This document shows, piece after piece, positions 32,833-44,130 of a stretch of DNA of 64,000 nt. Below the pieces are notes generated by a model. The model saw only the letters and a list, made by a program, of their open reading frames with translations, did no database searches and was not told where the DNA came from. Position 1 is the first letter of the stretch. Each line of letters opens with the position of its first letter. The stretch spans positions 16,113,231 through 16,177,230 of the forward strand of contig OX463815.1 in NCBI GenBank assembly GCA_949825045.1. Reading direction: 5' to 3'. A program made the translations under genes and the position numbers. This DNA comes from Argyresthia goedartella (Eukaryota > Arthropoda > Insecta > Lepidoptera > Argyresthiidae).

Positions 32833-33305
32833 TTATAGGGTTCCGTACCCGAAGGGTGCCAAACGGGACCATATTACTAAGCCTCCGCTGTCCGTCTGTC
32901 CGTCCATCTGTCACCGAGCTCTACCGGATCAACTGAAATTTTCAAAGGGGGTGTATTTCTATTGCCGCTATAACAACAAGTAACGAAACATACCTGTTTT
33001 TTAAGAATTAAAAGAAGTACCGATACAAGAAATTATTGCTATGGCCATTTTCTCTTAGCCATTTTGTTTTATTTGTTTATCAGTGAAAACTGGACTCTCT
33101 CGAACTTACCGCAAAAGATATTTAATTGCAGGTATTGAGTTTTGTGCTTCGTTATTTGTCATTATACGATTAATTCTAATTTTAATATTAATATTAAGTT
33201 TTTTATCAAATTTGAATTTATTTCTGTAAATAAGTTAGTAAGTTTCTACCCATTTCTGGTTTTAATTCCGGTTCCGAAGTCCTACTCGCACTTGACCGGG
33301 TTTGT
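32833..33305 (+). repeat. Dispersed repeat family A (GGGTTCCGTACCC / CCGTCTGTCCGTC type)
   Basis: Opens with TATAGGGTTCCGTACCCGAA, ACGGGACCATATTACTAAGC and CTCCGCTGTCCGTCTGTCCG, continues with a TTGCCGCTATAACAACAAG phrase, and closes with CTCGCACTTGACCGG. Relatives: 40,794-41,085, 60,137-60,757 (a diverged subfamily), 63,610-63,790, and the terminus at 945-1000. Common across Lepidoptera in my knowledge; class uncertain. Confidence 0.75.
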
Positions 33306-34424
33306 TAACTTATAGTTATATTAAGATAGTTTTGATATGTGTCAGCTGTTAATATATTACTTGTCATTTCCTTGTAGATGCTGTTACAAAATGAACAATC
33401 TTAAATCGTAATATTTTTTTATTCTTTCACCGCAGAATCATACAGAGGTAGAAATTGCCCTAGATTTTCGCATGCGATTTGAACGAATAACATCGAGAAA
33501 TCTCAGGCCATAAATAATGTACAAACTCACAGTATTGTTTAAAAGCTACACAAAAGTGAATCAGATTGCTTTCAATTTTGTAATGTTGCTTTTCCTCTAG
33601 GCTTAACTTTCCTCTTATTTCCTTACTTATCTTGTTCAACTTTCTGCCCCTTAGAATGTAAAAGATTTTCTGCTCGGGGCAAAGAATTGTCCCTTGAATT
33701 TATATTACAAGTCGTAGGCTTTGGTGCTCGGTTTAATTTCAAGTTCTAGTAATGTCATGAGCCTATAGGCTGATGCCTGTAGTTATCAATTTTCCCTATC
33801 GACTTGCGGTTTCGTCAAGTTTCGTTAGTTTTCGATGCTGAAGGTCGCCTGGTACGGAATGCGATGGTAAAATGACTGGTTCCCCTTCGATCGAAGTCAC
33901 TATATGCGTGCGCCGCGGCAGTCCCGACGATCACCTAATTTCCTCAGGTTATAGTTTCAACGCTTTCATGTACGTTCTTTCACAGTCGTAGCCTCGACCT
34001 TTACGCAACCCTTGTTGTTATCGCCGCGATGGATTTCAGGAGAAGGTTGTTTCGGCAATTTGTATTTTCAAAATTTTTAAAAGTGTTACAAGGTTGCGAC
34101 TAGACCCTTACAAATGTTGACAGACTTTACAATCCATTTTGTTGATGTTTAAAACTGACAACCTGAGAGTATTTGAAGAGGACCTCTCAATTCATCTCCC
34201 GCTTATATACAGAGAGTGCTGGCAACATTGCGCCTTGATGGTCGTCAATAAAAGAGCTCGTACACAATAATTAAATAAAGCCTACAAATCAACTCAAATA
34301 CACCAGAAAATAAACCTGTAGAATACAAACCACACACCAACCTCTATCCACGTAAGTAAACATATTGTTTTCTTACATCCTAGATTTTCGTATCACAATC
34401 ACCATATCATCGTTTCACAATTCA
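33306..34424. other. AT-rich stretch without recognised features
   Basis: No repeat copy or coding frame that I can support. A slightly GC-richer patch lies near 33,890-33,960 with no frame. Confidence 0.4.
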
Positions 34425-35345
34425 ATTAGCATTCAAGCGGGTCTTTTTGAGCAAGGATTTTACCCGGATAAACTTAAAACATCCATCATAAAACCTGTTT
34501 ATAAATCTTGGAATAAAAAAGATGTCACCTAAGACCCTTAGCTCTAATTCGTATAATTACTAAGATGTTTTTATTCATAATAGAATAAATAATTTTCTTG
34601 GAATGAATAACATCTTTGTTGCGGGACTACTACTGGCAATATATGACCCTAAAACCATGTGTACGATATAGATCAAACCGGTACAGAGCAAAGCTATGCA
34701 TCCAACACTAGGCCCGTCAAGTATGGAGCACCATAAGGCAGAATTCTGGGGCCCCTACTTTTCTTGACCTTTATCAATGTTTTACCAGAAAGTGTACCAT
34801 ATCCGACGGTTTTGTTTGCGTATGATTGCTCGGTTGTCATGAAATGCACAGAAGTACTTAACTTTTAATCAGAGATAAATTATGCATTGAGTGGACTAGT
34901 AAAATGGCTACTAAATAATAATCTAATAATCAACCTTCAGAAACTAAAATTATGCAATTTCACCAGCCTCAAGAAAACCCACCATCCTTACAAATAAACT
35001 ATTTTATTTATTTATTTATTTATTTTATTGTATATAATAACCAAAACATACAAATAGTTAAAACAATAAAATTCCTCAGACTACACCTAGACCAACATTG
35101 TGGATGGCAACTTCAGAAAGAGAAACTAAGCTGTAAAATAAATCGCTGTATATACCCACTCCCGCATCCTAAGCTACGGTATTATTTTCTGTGGTATTAT
35201 TTTCTATTGAAAGAGATAAAGTTTTTAAAACTCAGAAAAAAATTATCAGGGCTATTGCTGGTATTAAACCATCGGAAAGTTGCAACTAAAAATTCTATCT
35301 ATATTCATATGAGAATGACTAATATTTATGAAGAAAAATTATAAT
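34425..35345 (+). pseudogene. Degenerate LINE reverse transcriptase (CR1/Rex-like)
   Basis: Scattered but ordered motifs: FYPDKLKTSIIKPVYKSWNK then KDVT (~34,455-34,530), the catalytic-region string YGAPQGRILGPLLF (~34,720-34,765) with FINVLPE after it, an FAYD at the FADD position (~34,815), WLLNNNLIINLQKTKIM in shifted frames (~34,890-34,950), and FLRLHLDQHCGWQLQ (~35,070-35,110). Stops, frameshifts and a (TTTA)n expansion at 35,000-35,027 break it. It is a different LINE lineage from the 50.4-kb element, judged by the distinct motif wording. Confidence 0.8.
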
Positions 35346-35395
35346 CGTTCTACTGAGCTACTGAGCTGTGTAGCTACAAAAATATATAACTTGTT

Positions 35396-35603
35396 ATAAA
35401 CATAAACAAATACATACAGGCACATACATTGCTTCTGGCCCTACACTGGAATACCCTGTGTCACGGGAACCAGAAACAACAACGTCACACACCTTTTAAC
35501 ATTCCAGACCTGGTTTTTTTTTCTTTACCCCCAGCCGGGAATCGAACCCGGGACCTCTCGCATGGTAGGCAGAGCCACAACCGCTGCACCACAGTGGTCG
35601 TCG
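35396..35603 (-). mobile_element. SINE family 1 (full-length)
   Basis: Minus-strand reading: GACGACCACTGTGGTGCAGC, GCGGTTGTGGCTCTGCCTAC, CATGCGAGAGGTCCCGGGTT, CGATTCCCGGCTGGGGG, GTGTGACGTTGTTGTTTCTG, CCGTGACACAGGGTATTCCA and a TATGTATTTGTTTATG tail. A short GTTAT phrase at both flanks may be the target duplication. Confidence 0.85.
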
Positions 35604-36289
35604 CTGTTATCAAAAGATATAAAGTCTATGCGATCACTAGAATTATTAAAAATAAAATATACCATGATATTAATGAATTCTTCAATGATACAGAATTGAT
35701 TATTCCAAAAACTCACAAACGTCACCGGGCTGGCCTGAGTTTTCTTTCTGTTTCTTTCTCGACCTTAAAGCCCACGGCTTACGAAACGGAGTAGTATTCC
35801 TAAAATTAGAATACCTACTAAATGTTTTAGGCAAAAAAATACAATTAATTAATCAAAATAATTCAGTAATCATGTTAAATATATAAGTTATAACTTCTTA
35901 TGTAAAAATGTAAATAAATAACTAGCAATTAAGTTACGTAAATGAATCATTTGCATAGTTATTTAGGTTTATATCGTTTGAAACTGAAATTACACATTAT
36001 GTAAGACCAAATGTAAACCATTATAAGAAAATAAAGTTTCTAATTAACATAATGGGGTAGTCTTGTTCTAATGAGCTACTTAGGACAGCATGCTAAGCAA
36101 CGTTCACTATGAAACCGATTAAACCAGAGCAACTTTGAATACAACAAAATGTAAAAGAAAAAGGCTTATGTTTAAACGATTACCAAAAACGCACCTATTT
36201 TACTACCAATAAATTTGAAATAACTGCCAGAATGGATAAATGTCCACCAAATTGTGTTTGGATAATTCATAATTCTTTCATAATTCTTT
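35604..36289. other. AT-rich stretch; possible continuation of the LINE
   Basis: An open stretch near 35,660-35,730 (NEFFNDTELIIPKTHKRH) could be a remnant of the interrupted LINE C-terminus, but the evidence is weak. The rest shows nothing. Confidence 0.3.
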
Positions 36290-36785
36290 ATTGAACACAG
36301 TTATTTAAAAAAGATACATTAAGAGAAAACATATGTACAAAGGCGAGCTTATCTCTAAAAAGAGATTTCTTCCAGCAAACCAAGGCATGACAGGAAATTT
36401 TATCAATAAAGGGTAGGCAGTGCACAATATCTAAACAATAATAAAATACATATAAGTAAATTACATATCTATAAAATACGGTAAATAAAATACATACTCG
36501 TATCTAACAAACTACTAAATACGTATCAATACATACATAAACCTGTACATAAAGTTTACATATAATAATAATATACATACTACAACTATCACAAAAGAGA
36601 GAGGAAGTGCTCTTTTACCCGGTTTTTGAAAGCGAAAAGAGTCGGGCTGTCTCTTATCGCACAAGGAAGTGCGTTCCACAGTCGGACCGCCTGCAACCTG
36701 AAGGAGTGCTCATATGCGGAAGTGGTATGCCTTGGAGTGGCTAAGAGTGAGACCGTGTGAGATCTCCGTTGCCGATCTCCTATAA
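36290..36785 (-). mobile_element. 5'-truncated LINE: C-terminal codons plus 3' UTR (copy 3)
   Basis: On the minus strand a frame at ~36,745-36,600 reads TRSHSLATPRHTTSAYEHSF then RLQAVRLWNALPCAIRDSPT and LFAFKNRVKEHFLSLL-stop. This is the conserved LINE tail also seen at 51,000-51,068. The UTR ends with TTGGTTTGCTGGAAGAAATC, the hairpin, AAGCTCGCCTTTGTACA and AATAAAGAATTATG followed by a second GAATTATG-like tail unit. Confidence 0.88.
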
Positions 36786-38514
36786 ATATATATAAATGGA
36801 TAAATGATCATCAAACTTCTTTTTATGTTTTGTGTACTTAAGTTTATGTTTTTTAAGTATTTTTTGTTGTTCTTACATGTTCAACCTAACACGAAGGATA
36901 AAGGGGGCTTTGCTTCGCTCACTACCTTTACCTTTCACCTAAGCTACCGCAGTATTTTGCCCTGATATTTTTTGCAACATTTGGTGTTCATTTATCCATT
37001 TTGGGTAGTAAAAAATTATTTTGGTGATCATAATATTGGCTGCCAAAGAAAAAGTGAAGAATAAATTGGACAGATCAAATCGATTTCATAGTGAAAATGG
37101 TTCAGAATACCCCTAACAACTCCCTAAAATGGGTACACCTTTTTTTTACACCCTGTATAATGTGAAAGCTTTTTCCGCGGGCTCTTTTCACTACGTGACT
37201 GGCAAAATACATTTTTCTTCCATTTGAGCGAGGAAAAAACGAACCGTGAAACTTAGAAATATGAGATTTAGGAGAACTGTCACGCATGTGTTGAGTGGTC
37301 ACATGTACACAACCGATATCACAGTGTCTGATATTTTTAGCTCAACATTCCAACGGTTAGGTTTCTATTGTCTCTAAGTCAGCTTTGGTGTGCCTAGTGG
37401 GGTTAAGGGCGATGGAACGGCGCCTTTAGATAAGACTGGATGGGGACGGAACGGAAGCAGCTCGCGTGCACACCTTGCCTCGACGATGTTGGAACAATGC
37501 TACACAAATCTCAATACTGACCCGCTGAAGGTCTCCTGGCTATTTAGAGCAAAGGTCACTCGTGCAATAAATTATACCTCACAGCGACATCGACGAAATT
37601 AACGTTGTAAATATTGTAACAATGAAAGTCATTGCCGTATTAATGTCGAAATTGTATGTTAATTTCAACGCGACTTGCAGGTGAACTTTACTAGCAGTTC
37701 TTAATAAAATCTGTACAAGCCAAATACATTGTTTCCCGTAGCTCAGGAGTTAGGACTGCTTAAAATAGGAAGCGTTCTTGTGACTATCTGTTGGAAATGG
37801 CTCAATACAATGCTTAACCAAATTTCCATCGCACGAATGCGTTTGAAACCATACCGGCAGCTAATCAAAAGTTTTCATTCAGATTCATTACAGTTCATTA
37901 CACAGCCCGTTGTGGACAAAGTGAATTTTGAGTTGTGTAGGTCCTTTTCAACCAGCGTTTTATAGAGTGGAGCGTGGAGCTGACGTCACCGCTAAACGAG
38001 ATTAAATGTTGTTGTATTGTAAGCCCAAAGACCCAAGCCATAAGACCAACGTGTAGTCGCACGAATTGAGTAAATAACCTTTTTACTTTTTTAGTGTAAT
38101 ATTTAGTTACTTCGGTAGTTGGGTGGAAAGAATGTTTACATTGAAGAATAATAGTAGAATTATTAGCTAAAGCGTTTACGCGTTAAATCTTCAATATGAA
38201 TGGTTTACGAGTATTAGACACCCAATATATTCAGACCGCAATGTACCCGGACGAGAAACCATACCTTAACGAGGTCATACATTGACACCGTTCCTCCTGG
38301 TGATAAAACCAGCCTCCCCTTCTGCCGAGGTTAGATTAGAACAGTAAAGTCATCGCCGATGATTTATACAGTGAAACAGAGAACGTAGCCATAATTCAAG
38401 CCGCGTTAAGTATATCTTAGCCTTCGCTATAGGTTTTTTTAAAGTAAATTAGAGATTTTTTGCACATCTGGCGTTCTCACAAAAATGAGTACTATATAAC
38501 TAAATTATCTTGGT
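36786..38514. other. AT-rich stretch without a supported gene
   Basis: A 70-codon frame at 37,390-37,602 (+) and a 78-codon frame at 37,729-37,965 (+) lie in a somewhat GC-richer patch but show no recognisable motif. A run of T followed by ACACCCTGTATA at 37,141-37,160 resembles the end of an unclassified insect repeat. Confidence 0.35.
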
Positions 38515-38860
38515 ACGTTGAAGCGTCCATGGCCTAGCCGTATTCGCACATCGGATACGATCCTGCGGGTAGTAACATCTGGCTGAGGCGGGTTTTGGAT
38601 GGTTGATTTTCCGTGTTTCGTATGACACGGTAAGCTGTAGGTCCTGGCTACTCGGTGGAGAAGTCGTAAAGCTGGTCAGAGGCCCTAATAGGGCAGCTTG
38701 AACACATCGGACAGTCGAGTTGGCCACTAGCTCGACGCCCTCCATCAACCCGCACTGAGCCAGCGTGGTGGAGTATGGCTCCATCTTACTCGTATACGGG
38801 TAAAGGCCCGTGCCCCTCGGTGGGGATTTTAAAGGGCTACATTTTTATTCATTAATATAA
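38515..38860 (+). mobile_element. SINE family 2, long form
   Basis: TGAAGCGTCCATGGCCTAGC (tRNA-like head), GTTTCGTATGACACGGTAAG, the GGCCCTAATAGGGCAGCTTG block absent from the 10-kb copy but present in the 28.5-kb copy, GAGCCAGCGTGGTGGAGTAT and CCCCTCGGTGGGG then GGGCTACATTTTTATTCATT. A 94-codon minus-strand frame here is not a gene. Confidence 0.85.
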
Positions 38861-38861
38861 A

Positions 38862-39010
38862 TCCCAGGAAGAGATGGAGTGATGAGTTGGGTCTATGGGA
38901 CATGGAGTGGAGAGACCGCTCAGGATCGGATAGAGTGGAAGAGGGGGAGAGAGGCCTTTGCCCAGCAGCGGGACATGGTGGGCTCGTAATAATAATAATA
39001 ATAATAATAT
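38862..39010 (+). mobile_element. RTE-like LINE C-terminal end with (AAT)n tail
   Basis: A frame ending …DRIEWKRGREAFAQQRDMVG-S-stop, the usual last residues of RTE-clade ORF2, is followed by (TAA)n at 38,987-39,008. It abuts the 3' tail of the SINE directly. Confidence 0.7.
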
Positions 39011-40047
39011 CTTGGTATAGTTTCATCTAGGTCAATAACACTGTGACTGTATGATCGTATTCTCTATGTCACAGTTTTTATACAAGAACGTTTCAAAGTT
39101 TAATTAGTGTATTGTATACCAAAACCAGGGTGACCTCTTCCGGAACAATGCAGAATTCGTAAGTTCTTTATAGTAGAGATGTAGATGGTATAAGGTCAGA
39201 GGCAATGTACCTACATGTTTTCTTCCTATTATATTTATGTTGTGGAAGCCTGGCTATACTCCGGTCTCGTAATAAAACCATGGTAATACATATCTGCATG
39301 CATAATGCTTAGCACGCTCAGGTACGAGTAAACGACTTTTATTCTTCCGTGACGTTAGGTAACATCGTTTTATTCCATTTCCTTCCATAATAAGACTTAT
39401 TGAGAATAAATGTACCTCATCTCCGCGAATAAAAAGAGCACACTCTTCTGCAAAACACTTTACTGCTGGATGCCTATACATGATGTTAGATTTGTTATGG
39501 ATATTATAAATTGCTCACGCGATATTATTAACTGCTCACGAGCTACTAGCATGAGATTTTTGGACACAAAATGAAAAATCTCTTACATCACCGTCCGTTT
39601 CTCGTACTCAAGTCAATTTTATCCTGAGCAAATTGATTTTGTAAGTGATGTAGATACGGACAGAATACGGTGCTGCTGGGCCTGCCCTAGAATCTAGGCT
39701 GAATCTGAAATTGTCTTTGCCGTGAAACAAGATTTTTTATCTCAACAGATTTGTTGTTAATAATGTAATATTGTAATTTTTCTACCACAGTCCCTTGTTG
39801 TGCAAGTCAGATGCACTTGTTTTTTCCTTCGGTTTGTTAACGCCGGCTAACAACCATTCCAGCTGGAGCAGGCAACGAAACGTTTCGTTCATTAGCGCGG
39901 CAGTTACTGCGCCCGGAATATTTAATGGCCGTTTCAACTGCACTACTGAGATTAAACCGTTAATCCATTATGAATACAGAAAATTGCCTCAACATATAAC
40001 TTTTTTACGCATTTGTACAGAGCAGCTTGCTGGTCAAAGGTGCTATG
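39011..40047. other. No supported gene; one 89-codon frame
   Basis: The frame 39,795-40,064 (+) is preceded by a fair splice-acceptor-like TTTTTCTACCACAG (39,777-39,790) and has mixed base composition, but I recognise no domain. Its end coincides with the 31-bp direct repeat described separately. Confidence 0.3.
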
Positions 40048-41249
40048 GCTACCAGCTAGAATGAACCATGCTATTCATACTTATCTAAGCGCTTTACATA
40101 TTTCGTATAAAATTGGTGAGTTGTTAATATACGTAGGTATTGTTGTGTATCTCACCCTAAGTAGAACATGGTAGAACAATACATGTACTTTAAACAAAAT
40201 TTGACAAGAAACACTGAGTAAACTACAGTGGTAACCATTATTTATGTATACATGTACACACTAATTTAAAGAAAAGGAACTCCTTTATTTTCTTTATACT
40301 CCTATTTTCCTTATTAACTAACTAGTATGTTTCCTCAAGGCGTTTGTAAAATAGTCTGGTATATGCTGTGCGTGTCTTACTTGTTCACAATGAACATAAT
40401 TCACCAAAGTAACAGGAAAAGCGGCTAGGTGTATTTCTTGTACATATTTCATGAACACTTCATTCATTATTCATTTAATCATACATATTTGGGTGTTTTG
40501 TCCTCAATCGTACCTTTATCAAACATCTCTATATAATTCAATGTTTATTGATAAATTTATGTAAACATAGACATTTTGAGCCACAAGATAAATGTATTTA
40601 TCCTTCAGCTTGTTGCCAATAGAAACTGCGTACTACTCTCCTTAGTTATAATGAACTTTATTGTGTCTTTCATTGTTATGCGTAAAAACGTCAGGCAGTT
40701 AAACGTCTTTCCTTGGCCAAAGTTCACGCGCGCTCACAATTTGCAAAACAATACCCATACCATTATGCCGCCTGAAACCGAAGTCTGGTTTTCATGGTTC
40801 TGTACCTGAAAGGTGCAACGGGACCCTGTCACTAAGCCTCCACTGTCATCCGTCTGTTCGTCCGTCTGTCCGTCAGGGGCTCTATCTCGTAAACTGTATA
40901 GGGAATGAGAGCTAAAAAAAATACAGAATGTTTATTTTTTAAGCCCCTACAGCAACAAATAATGAACTACACACATTTTGTTTTTGATAGGGAGTCCCTT
41001 TATAAGATACGTGACTTTTTTGCGTTTTTATCGTCCGATAGTCCGGAATCGTGTGCGATTCCAACGCGCACTTGACCGATTTCCACCCAGAAGCATCGTT
41101 GGTCGAGTTATAACAATATCATATTCATCACTATCGACACTATCATTAACGTTACCGTAAATATGACATCAATGACCGAGGCACCGTCAGATCCGATCCT
41201 CTTACCACGTCGATAGGTGCTACCAGCTAGAATGAACCATGCTATTCAT
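40048..41249 (+). repeat. 31-bp exact direct repeats bracketing 1.14 kb
   Basis: GCTACCAGCTAGAATGAACC plus ATGCTATTCAT occurs at 40,048-40,078 and again at 41,219-41,249 with no mismatch. The first bases outside the repeat differ on both sides. The bracketed segment contains a family-A repeat (40,794-41,085) and AT-rich DNA. The origin is a tandem duplication with later loss, or a long target-site duplication. Confidence 0.85.
40794..41085 (+). repeat. Dispersed repeat family A, short copy
   Basis: GGTTCTGTACCTGAAAGG, ACGGGACCCTGTCACTAAGC, CTCCACTGTCATCCGTCTGT with CCGTCTGTCCGTC, a GCCCCTACAGCAACAAATAA phrase and the end CGCGCACTTGACCG. Confidence 0.7.
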
Positions 41250-42290
41250 TTAATATAAAAAAGTTGTAAATTAATAAACGAAGTATTTGCAAAAAGTAAT
41301 TAAAAAAAAATATTTCCCTCATTTCAGCTGCTTGCTACATCACGGACATTTGTGTCATATAACTGCAGTCTCGTGATAGCACCAACTGCGACGCGTTATT
41401 TATTTTCAGTAGCAATGCTTCCTATTTGTGTAGGTACTTGATACAGCGTTGCATGCCGTGTTGATGTAACAATAATATTAACACGGTTAGTCAGCGAGGG
41501 AGCTTTGCCAATCGTTATTCATACTCCAGATCGATATGTTTATTGCCCCTTCATCTGAGTACTCATCATGCGAGACGGTGGCTCCTGACGCATAATATCT
41601 ATTTTCAGCATAATATGAATTTGGCAGTCTGGCCGGTATTTGCCGGCGCCACAATAATGTGGACAAATACCTCTCGTTTCTTCCCTTTATTCGATTTCCT
41701 TTCATCGATGCCTCTCTCATTCCTCGACGATAAATGTACATTAGGTAGCCTATAAATCATTAGGAAAGGCAGCGACATTTGCTATTGCAAATGTCGCTCC
41801 AAACTCTATAAATTGCCTGACTAACTGTAAAGTAGATTCCATCTATAAATCAATAGACCGTTCCACTTAATTAATGAGCAGATTGCTGATGAGTCTAGAC
41901 AGATGTCCTGTACGTTTGCGAAGATCTAGCCAAGATTTTAGTGTCTAGGGCTATGAAGAACGCAATCGTAAATCAAGCCCGAACAAAAGCAAGACAATAG
42001 CTCTAATAGTCTAAAATAAAGTCCTAGCCACCCATGGAAGTGCTAGGGGGCCTAAAAAGGTTTCACACACAGTACCTACGTAATTGTATTTAGTAACGGA
42101 TACAGATATAAAAGCCTTTTAGCTAGACTTTAAAAAGAGTAAAGGGTACACTATGCACAGTGTACATCACTATTCTAAATACCAAACCTCTACTAAACAG
42201 TTAACAATGCAACTTAGATAAGACTAACAAATCAAATACAAAAAAAAAAAACCCTATCTGCCACCTCCTAAAGCGAACGGCGAGACGATA
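41250..42290. other. AT-rich stretch with one perfect hairpin
   Basis: Apart from the hairpin at 41,771-41,798, two overlapping frames at 41,487-41,755 on opposite strands have no motif. Nothing else supported. Confidence 0.4.
41771..41798. repeat. Perfect 12-bp hairpin with 4-base loop
   Basis: AGCGACATTTGC, loop TATT, GCAAATGTCGCT. Stable and GC-balanced in an AT-rich area. No T-run follows, so it is not an obvious Pol III terminator. Confidence 0.85.
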
Positions 42291-42291
42291 T

Positions 42292-42491
42292 CTATACTAA
42301 TGCAAACGAAAAGTGTCCTGGAAACGCCGCACAGTTTTCCGGTGGCTTCTTGGCCCCAGCCGTAGACGCAGGCGCACTGGCGGGCGATGTCGTCGTCACA
42401 GGCTTGCGCCCACGCTCGCTTCCCGGACAAAAGCGACGCGCCGCAGCGTCATCCCAACCCAGTCCACGCGCGCACTCCAAACTGTGTACAC
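42292..42491 (-). CDS. Candidate terminal exon on the minus strand, unrecognised
   Basis: A ~200-bp GC-rich, CpG-containing island. On the minus strand it is preceded by a splice-acceptor-like ATATTTGTTAG (AG at 42,492-42,493) and stays open to a TAG at 42,292-42,294. The open frame (GVHSLECARGLGWDDAAARR … TTTSPASAPASTAGAKKPPE … GHFSFALV) has a Pro/Ala/Ser/Thr-rich middle typical of disordered regions. The opposite strand is also open for 60 codons but very Arg-rich, typical of an antisense shadow. No domain known to me. Confidence 0.3.
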
Positions 42492-43433
42492 CTAACAAAT
42501 ATTCCAGACATAATTGTTACCATAAACAATAACTTGTGCAAACGTTAACAACGTATTTGAAGAAGCTAAGGTAATTAAGTAAAATTTTTGTTCTCTTATT
42601 CTGCTTTTGATTTGTTGGGTAATAATTTACTTTGTTTTTGGTTTGGAATTATTACTATTTCAAAAGTTTATCCTCGGTGTTTTCATAAGTATGATCAGTA
42701 AATTTTAATTAAAACTATGTCAAAGATCATGTCCTAATTCACACATACAATTGTCAATACTTTAGGTACTCCATTCCATCTAACATTCGAAAATAAACTC
42801 AAAGAGAAAAATGAAATCTTTCACCTCTCGTCGTGAAAAGTTTAATAAATAGGTCATGTGTAGTTATAGTTAGGTCACGCTTACACGGCAGGTACTCGTC
42901 TCAGAATTCGCTCGTTTTTAATAGACTCGAATTCCTCTGTCATCTTCAAGGTGGCATTGTTACAGAACATTCCTCCAGAACGTTCACCGACACGGTTTTC
43001 CATTTCAACCGGCTCTAAATCCACCAACAACGTGAATTTAAATGCGGTTCAAGCATTTCGCCCTGGCACGACGCCAGCTTGCTATCAATTTCTATCGAAA
43101 CGGGATTTCTGGATGTCTGAGTACGTCCAACGTTGACTAATTTATCACGAACCGTTGTTTGATCTCCCCATTGCCTTTTGTTTGTTTCTATAAATTCCTG
43201 TGTTAGTCATTCTGATGATTCGCTTGATATAGATATTCGAGTGACTTAAGAGTAGAAAACACTTTCTGAGTCATGATGATGATGCAGAATTTATTTATTC
43301 GACCAAAATTATTTTATGTAGAGATATTTTCCCAGGATTCCAAGAACACCTTAGTCTTAGCATAAAAGCTATCTATTTATACGAGTAATAGTAACAAACC
43401 GTCCCATTTATAGATAACCAACATAAACACAAC
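42492..43433. other. Upstream region of the 43.4-kb ORF
   Basis: AT-rich. Two overlapping 61-codon frames (42,833-43,136) lack motifs. A TATA-like TATCTATTTATAC lies at 43,369-43,381, about 50 bp before the start codon, but no initiator can be confirmed. Confidence 0.3.
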
Positions 43434-43784
43434 ATGTCTGAAAGCAAGAACCTTGAGGCCGGCCAGCAGCTCGTAAAGAAGACCATGGACCAGATCGTGG
43501 ATTCGCGACAGACCACAGAAAAGGTATCCATCCAAGCGAGACAAGAGTTTCGCGAGAGCTACTCCGAGAGTTACGAAGAAGAGTTTGAGGAGGAGACCCA
43601 TATTGATGAGTTCGGGAACGAGACAACAAAGAGAGTGGAATCCAGCAGCGAGAGTAAGGAGCACTCCAGAAGTGCAGACGTGAAGGTGAAGGCGTCAGGA
43701 CTGAACTCAGAACAAGTGAAGGCGCTCACAGACTGCGCGAACCAAGCGGGGCAGCTGGCGCTCGACTCCAAGTCTGCCAACTGA
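43434..43784 (+). CDS. Small acidic, Glu/Ser-rich protein of 116 residues (unrecognised)
   Basis: ATG in a good insect start context (ACAACATG) begins a GC-rich frame that ends at TGA 43,782-43,784. Codon third positions are mostly G/C, unlike the flanks, which strongly suggests real coding sequence. Residues ~1-30 look helical (GQQLVKKTMDQIVDSRQTTE). Residues ~40-65 are very acidic (SYSESYEEEFEEETHIDEFG). Residues ~70-85 are Ser/Glu-rich (VESSSESKEHS) and the end is DCANQAGQLALDSKSAN. No signal peptide, membrane segment or domain is seen. It may be a complete single-exon protein or the coding part of a gene whose 3' UTR is spliced: a CAT|GTAATT site follows the stop, and an acceptor lies at 44,130. 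It reads in the same direction as the next ORF, 546 bp away, and could be an alternative product of one locus. Confidence 0.6.
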   Translation: MSESKNLEAGQQLVKKTMDQIVDSRQTTEKVSIQARQEFRESYSESYEEEFEEETHIDEFGNETTKRVESSSESKEHSRSADVKVKASGLNSEQVKALTDCANQAGQLALDSKSAN

Positions 43785-44120
43785 CTCATGTAATTACACT
43801 GACTATGATTCAAAGCAATAACTCTTGAAACCTAATAATACTCGGCTAATTATTAACACTTGAAATCTAATAACACTCGGCATTGAATTTTGGTGCACTA
43901 CAGGGTGTGAAGGATAAATAGTAAGAGTTAAGGGCTATCTTAATATGTACTAACTCACGGTTACTTATCTATTAATTATTTAATATTCTTAATATTCTTC
44001 TTATTACGGTGCAAATGTTTATAGGTATCATTCGAGCTGAGCATTTCTTACTTATTTACTTTACCAGCACTTTATATTTCCTTGAAATGCATGGTCAGAA
44101 TAAGCTCTAAATATAATTTA
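43785..44120. other. Intergenic or intronic segment between the two coding ORFs
   Basis: AT-rich. CACTTGAAACCTAATAA… at ~43,823 and CACTTGAAATCTAATAACAC at 43,857 form a small duplication. No coding signal. Confidence 0.4.
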
Positions 44121-44130
44121 ATTGTTGCAG
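44113..44130 (+). promoter_or_regulatory. Splice acceptor before the 44.3-kb coding exon
   Basis: TAATTTAATTGTTGCAG|GTGCACC is a good pyrimidine-rich acceptor. The ~200 bases from 44,131 to the ATG at 44,331 would be 5' UTR of the downstream ORF. Alternatively they form a 3' UTR exon of the 43.4-kb ORF, since AATAAA occurs at 44,247-44,252. Confidence 0.5.

Noticed and set aside
35429..35794. 121-codon plus-strand frame
   Set aside because: Begins in antisense SINE family 1 (the PPAGNRTRDLSHGRQSH-type translation of a SINE head) and continues into AT-rich DNA.
37102..37302. 66-codon minus-strand frame containing a GVKKRCTHFRELL stretch
   Set aside because: The stretch is the reverse of a T-run plus ACACCCTGTATA motif typical of an unclassified repeat end; no gene evidence.
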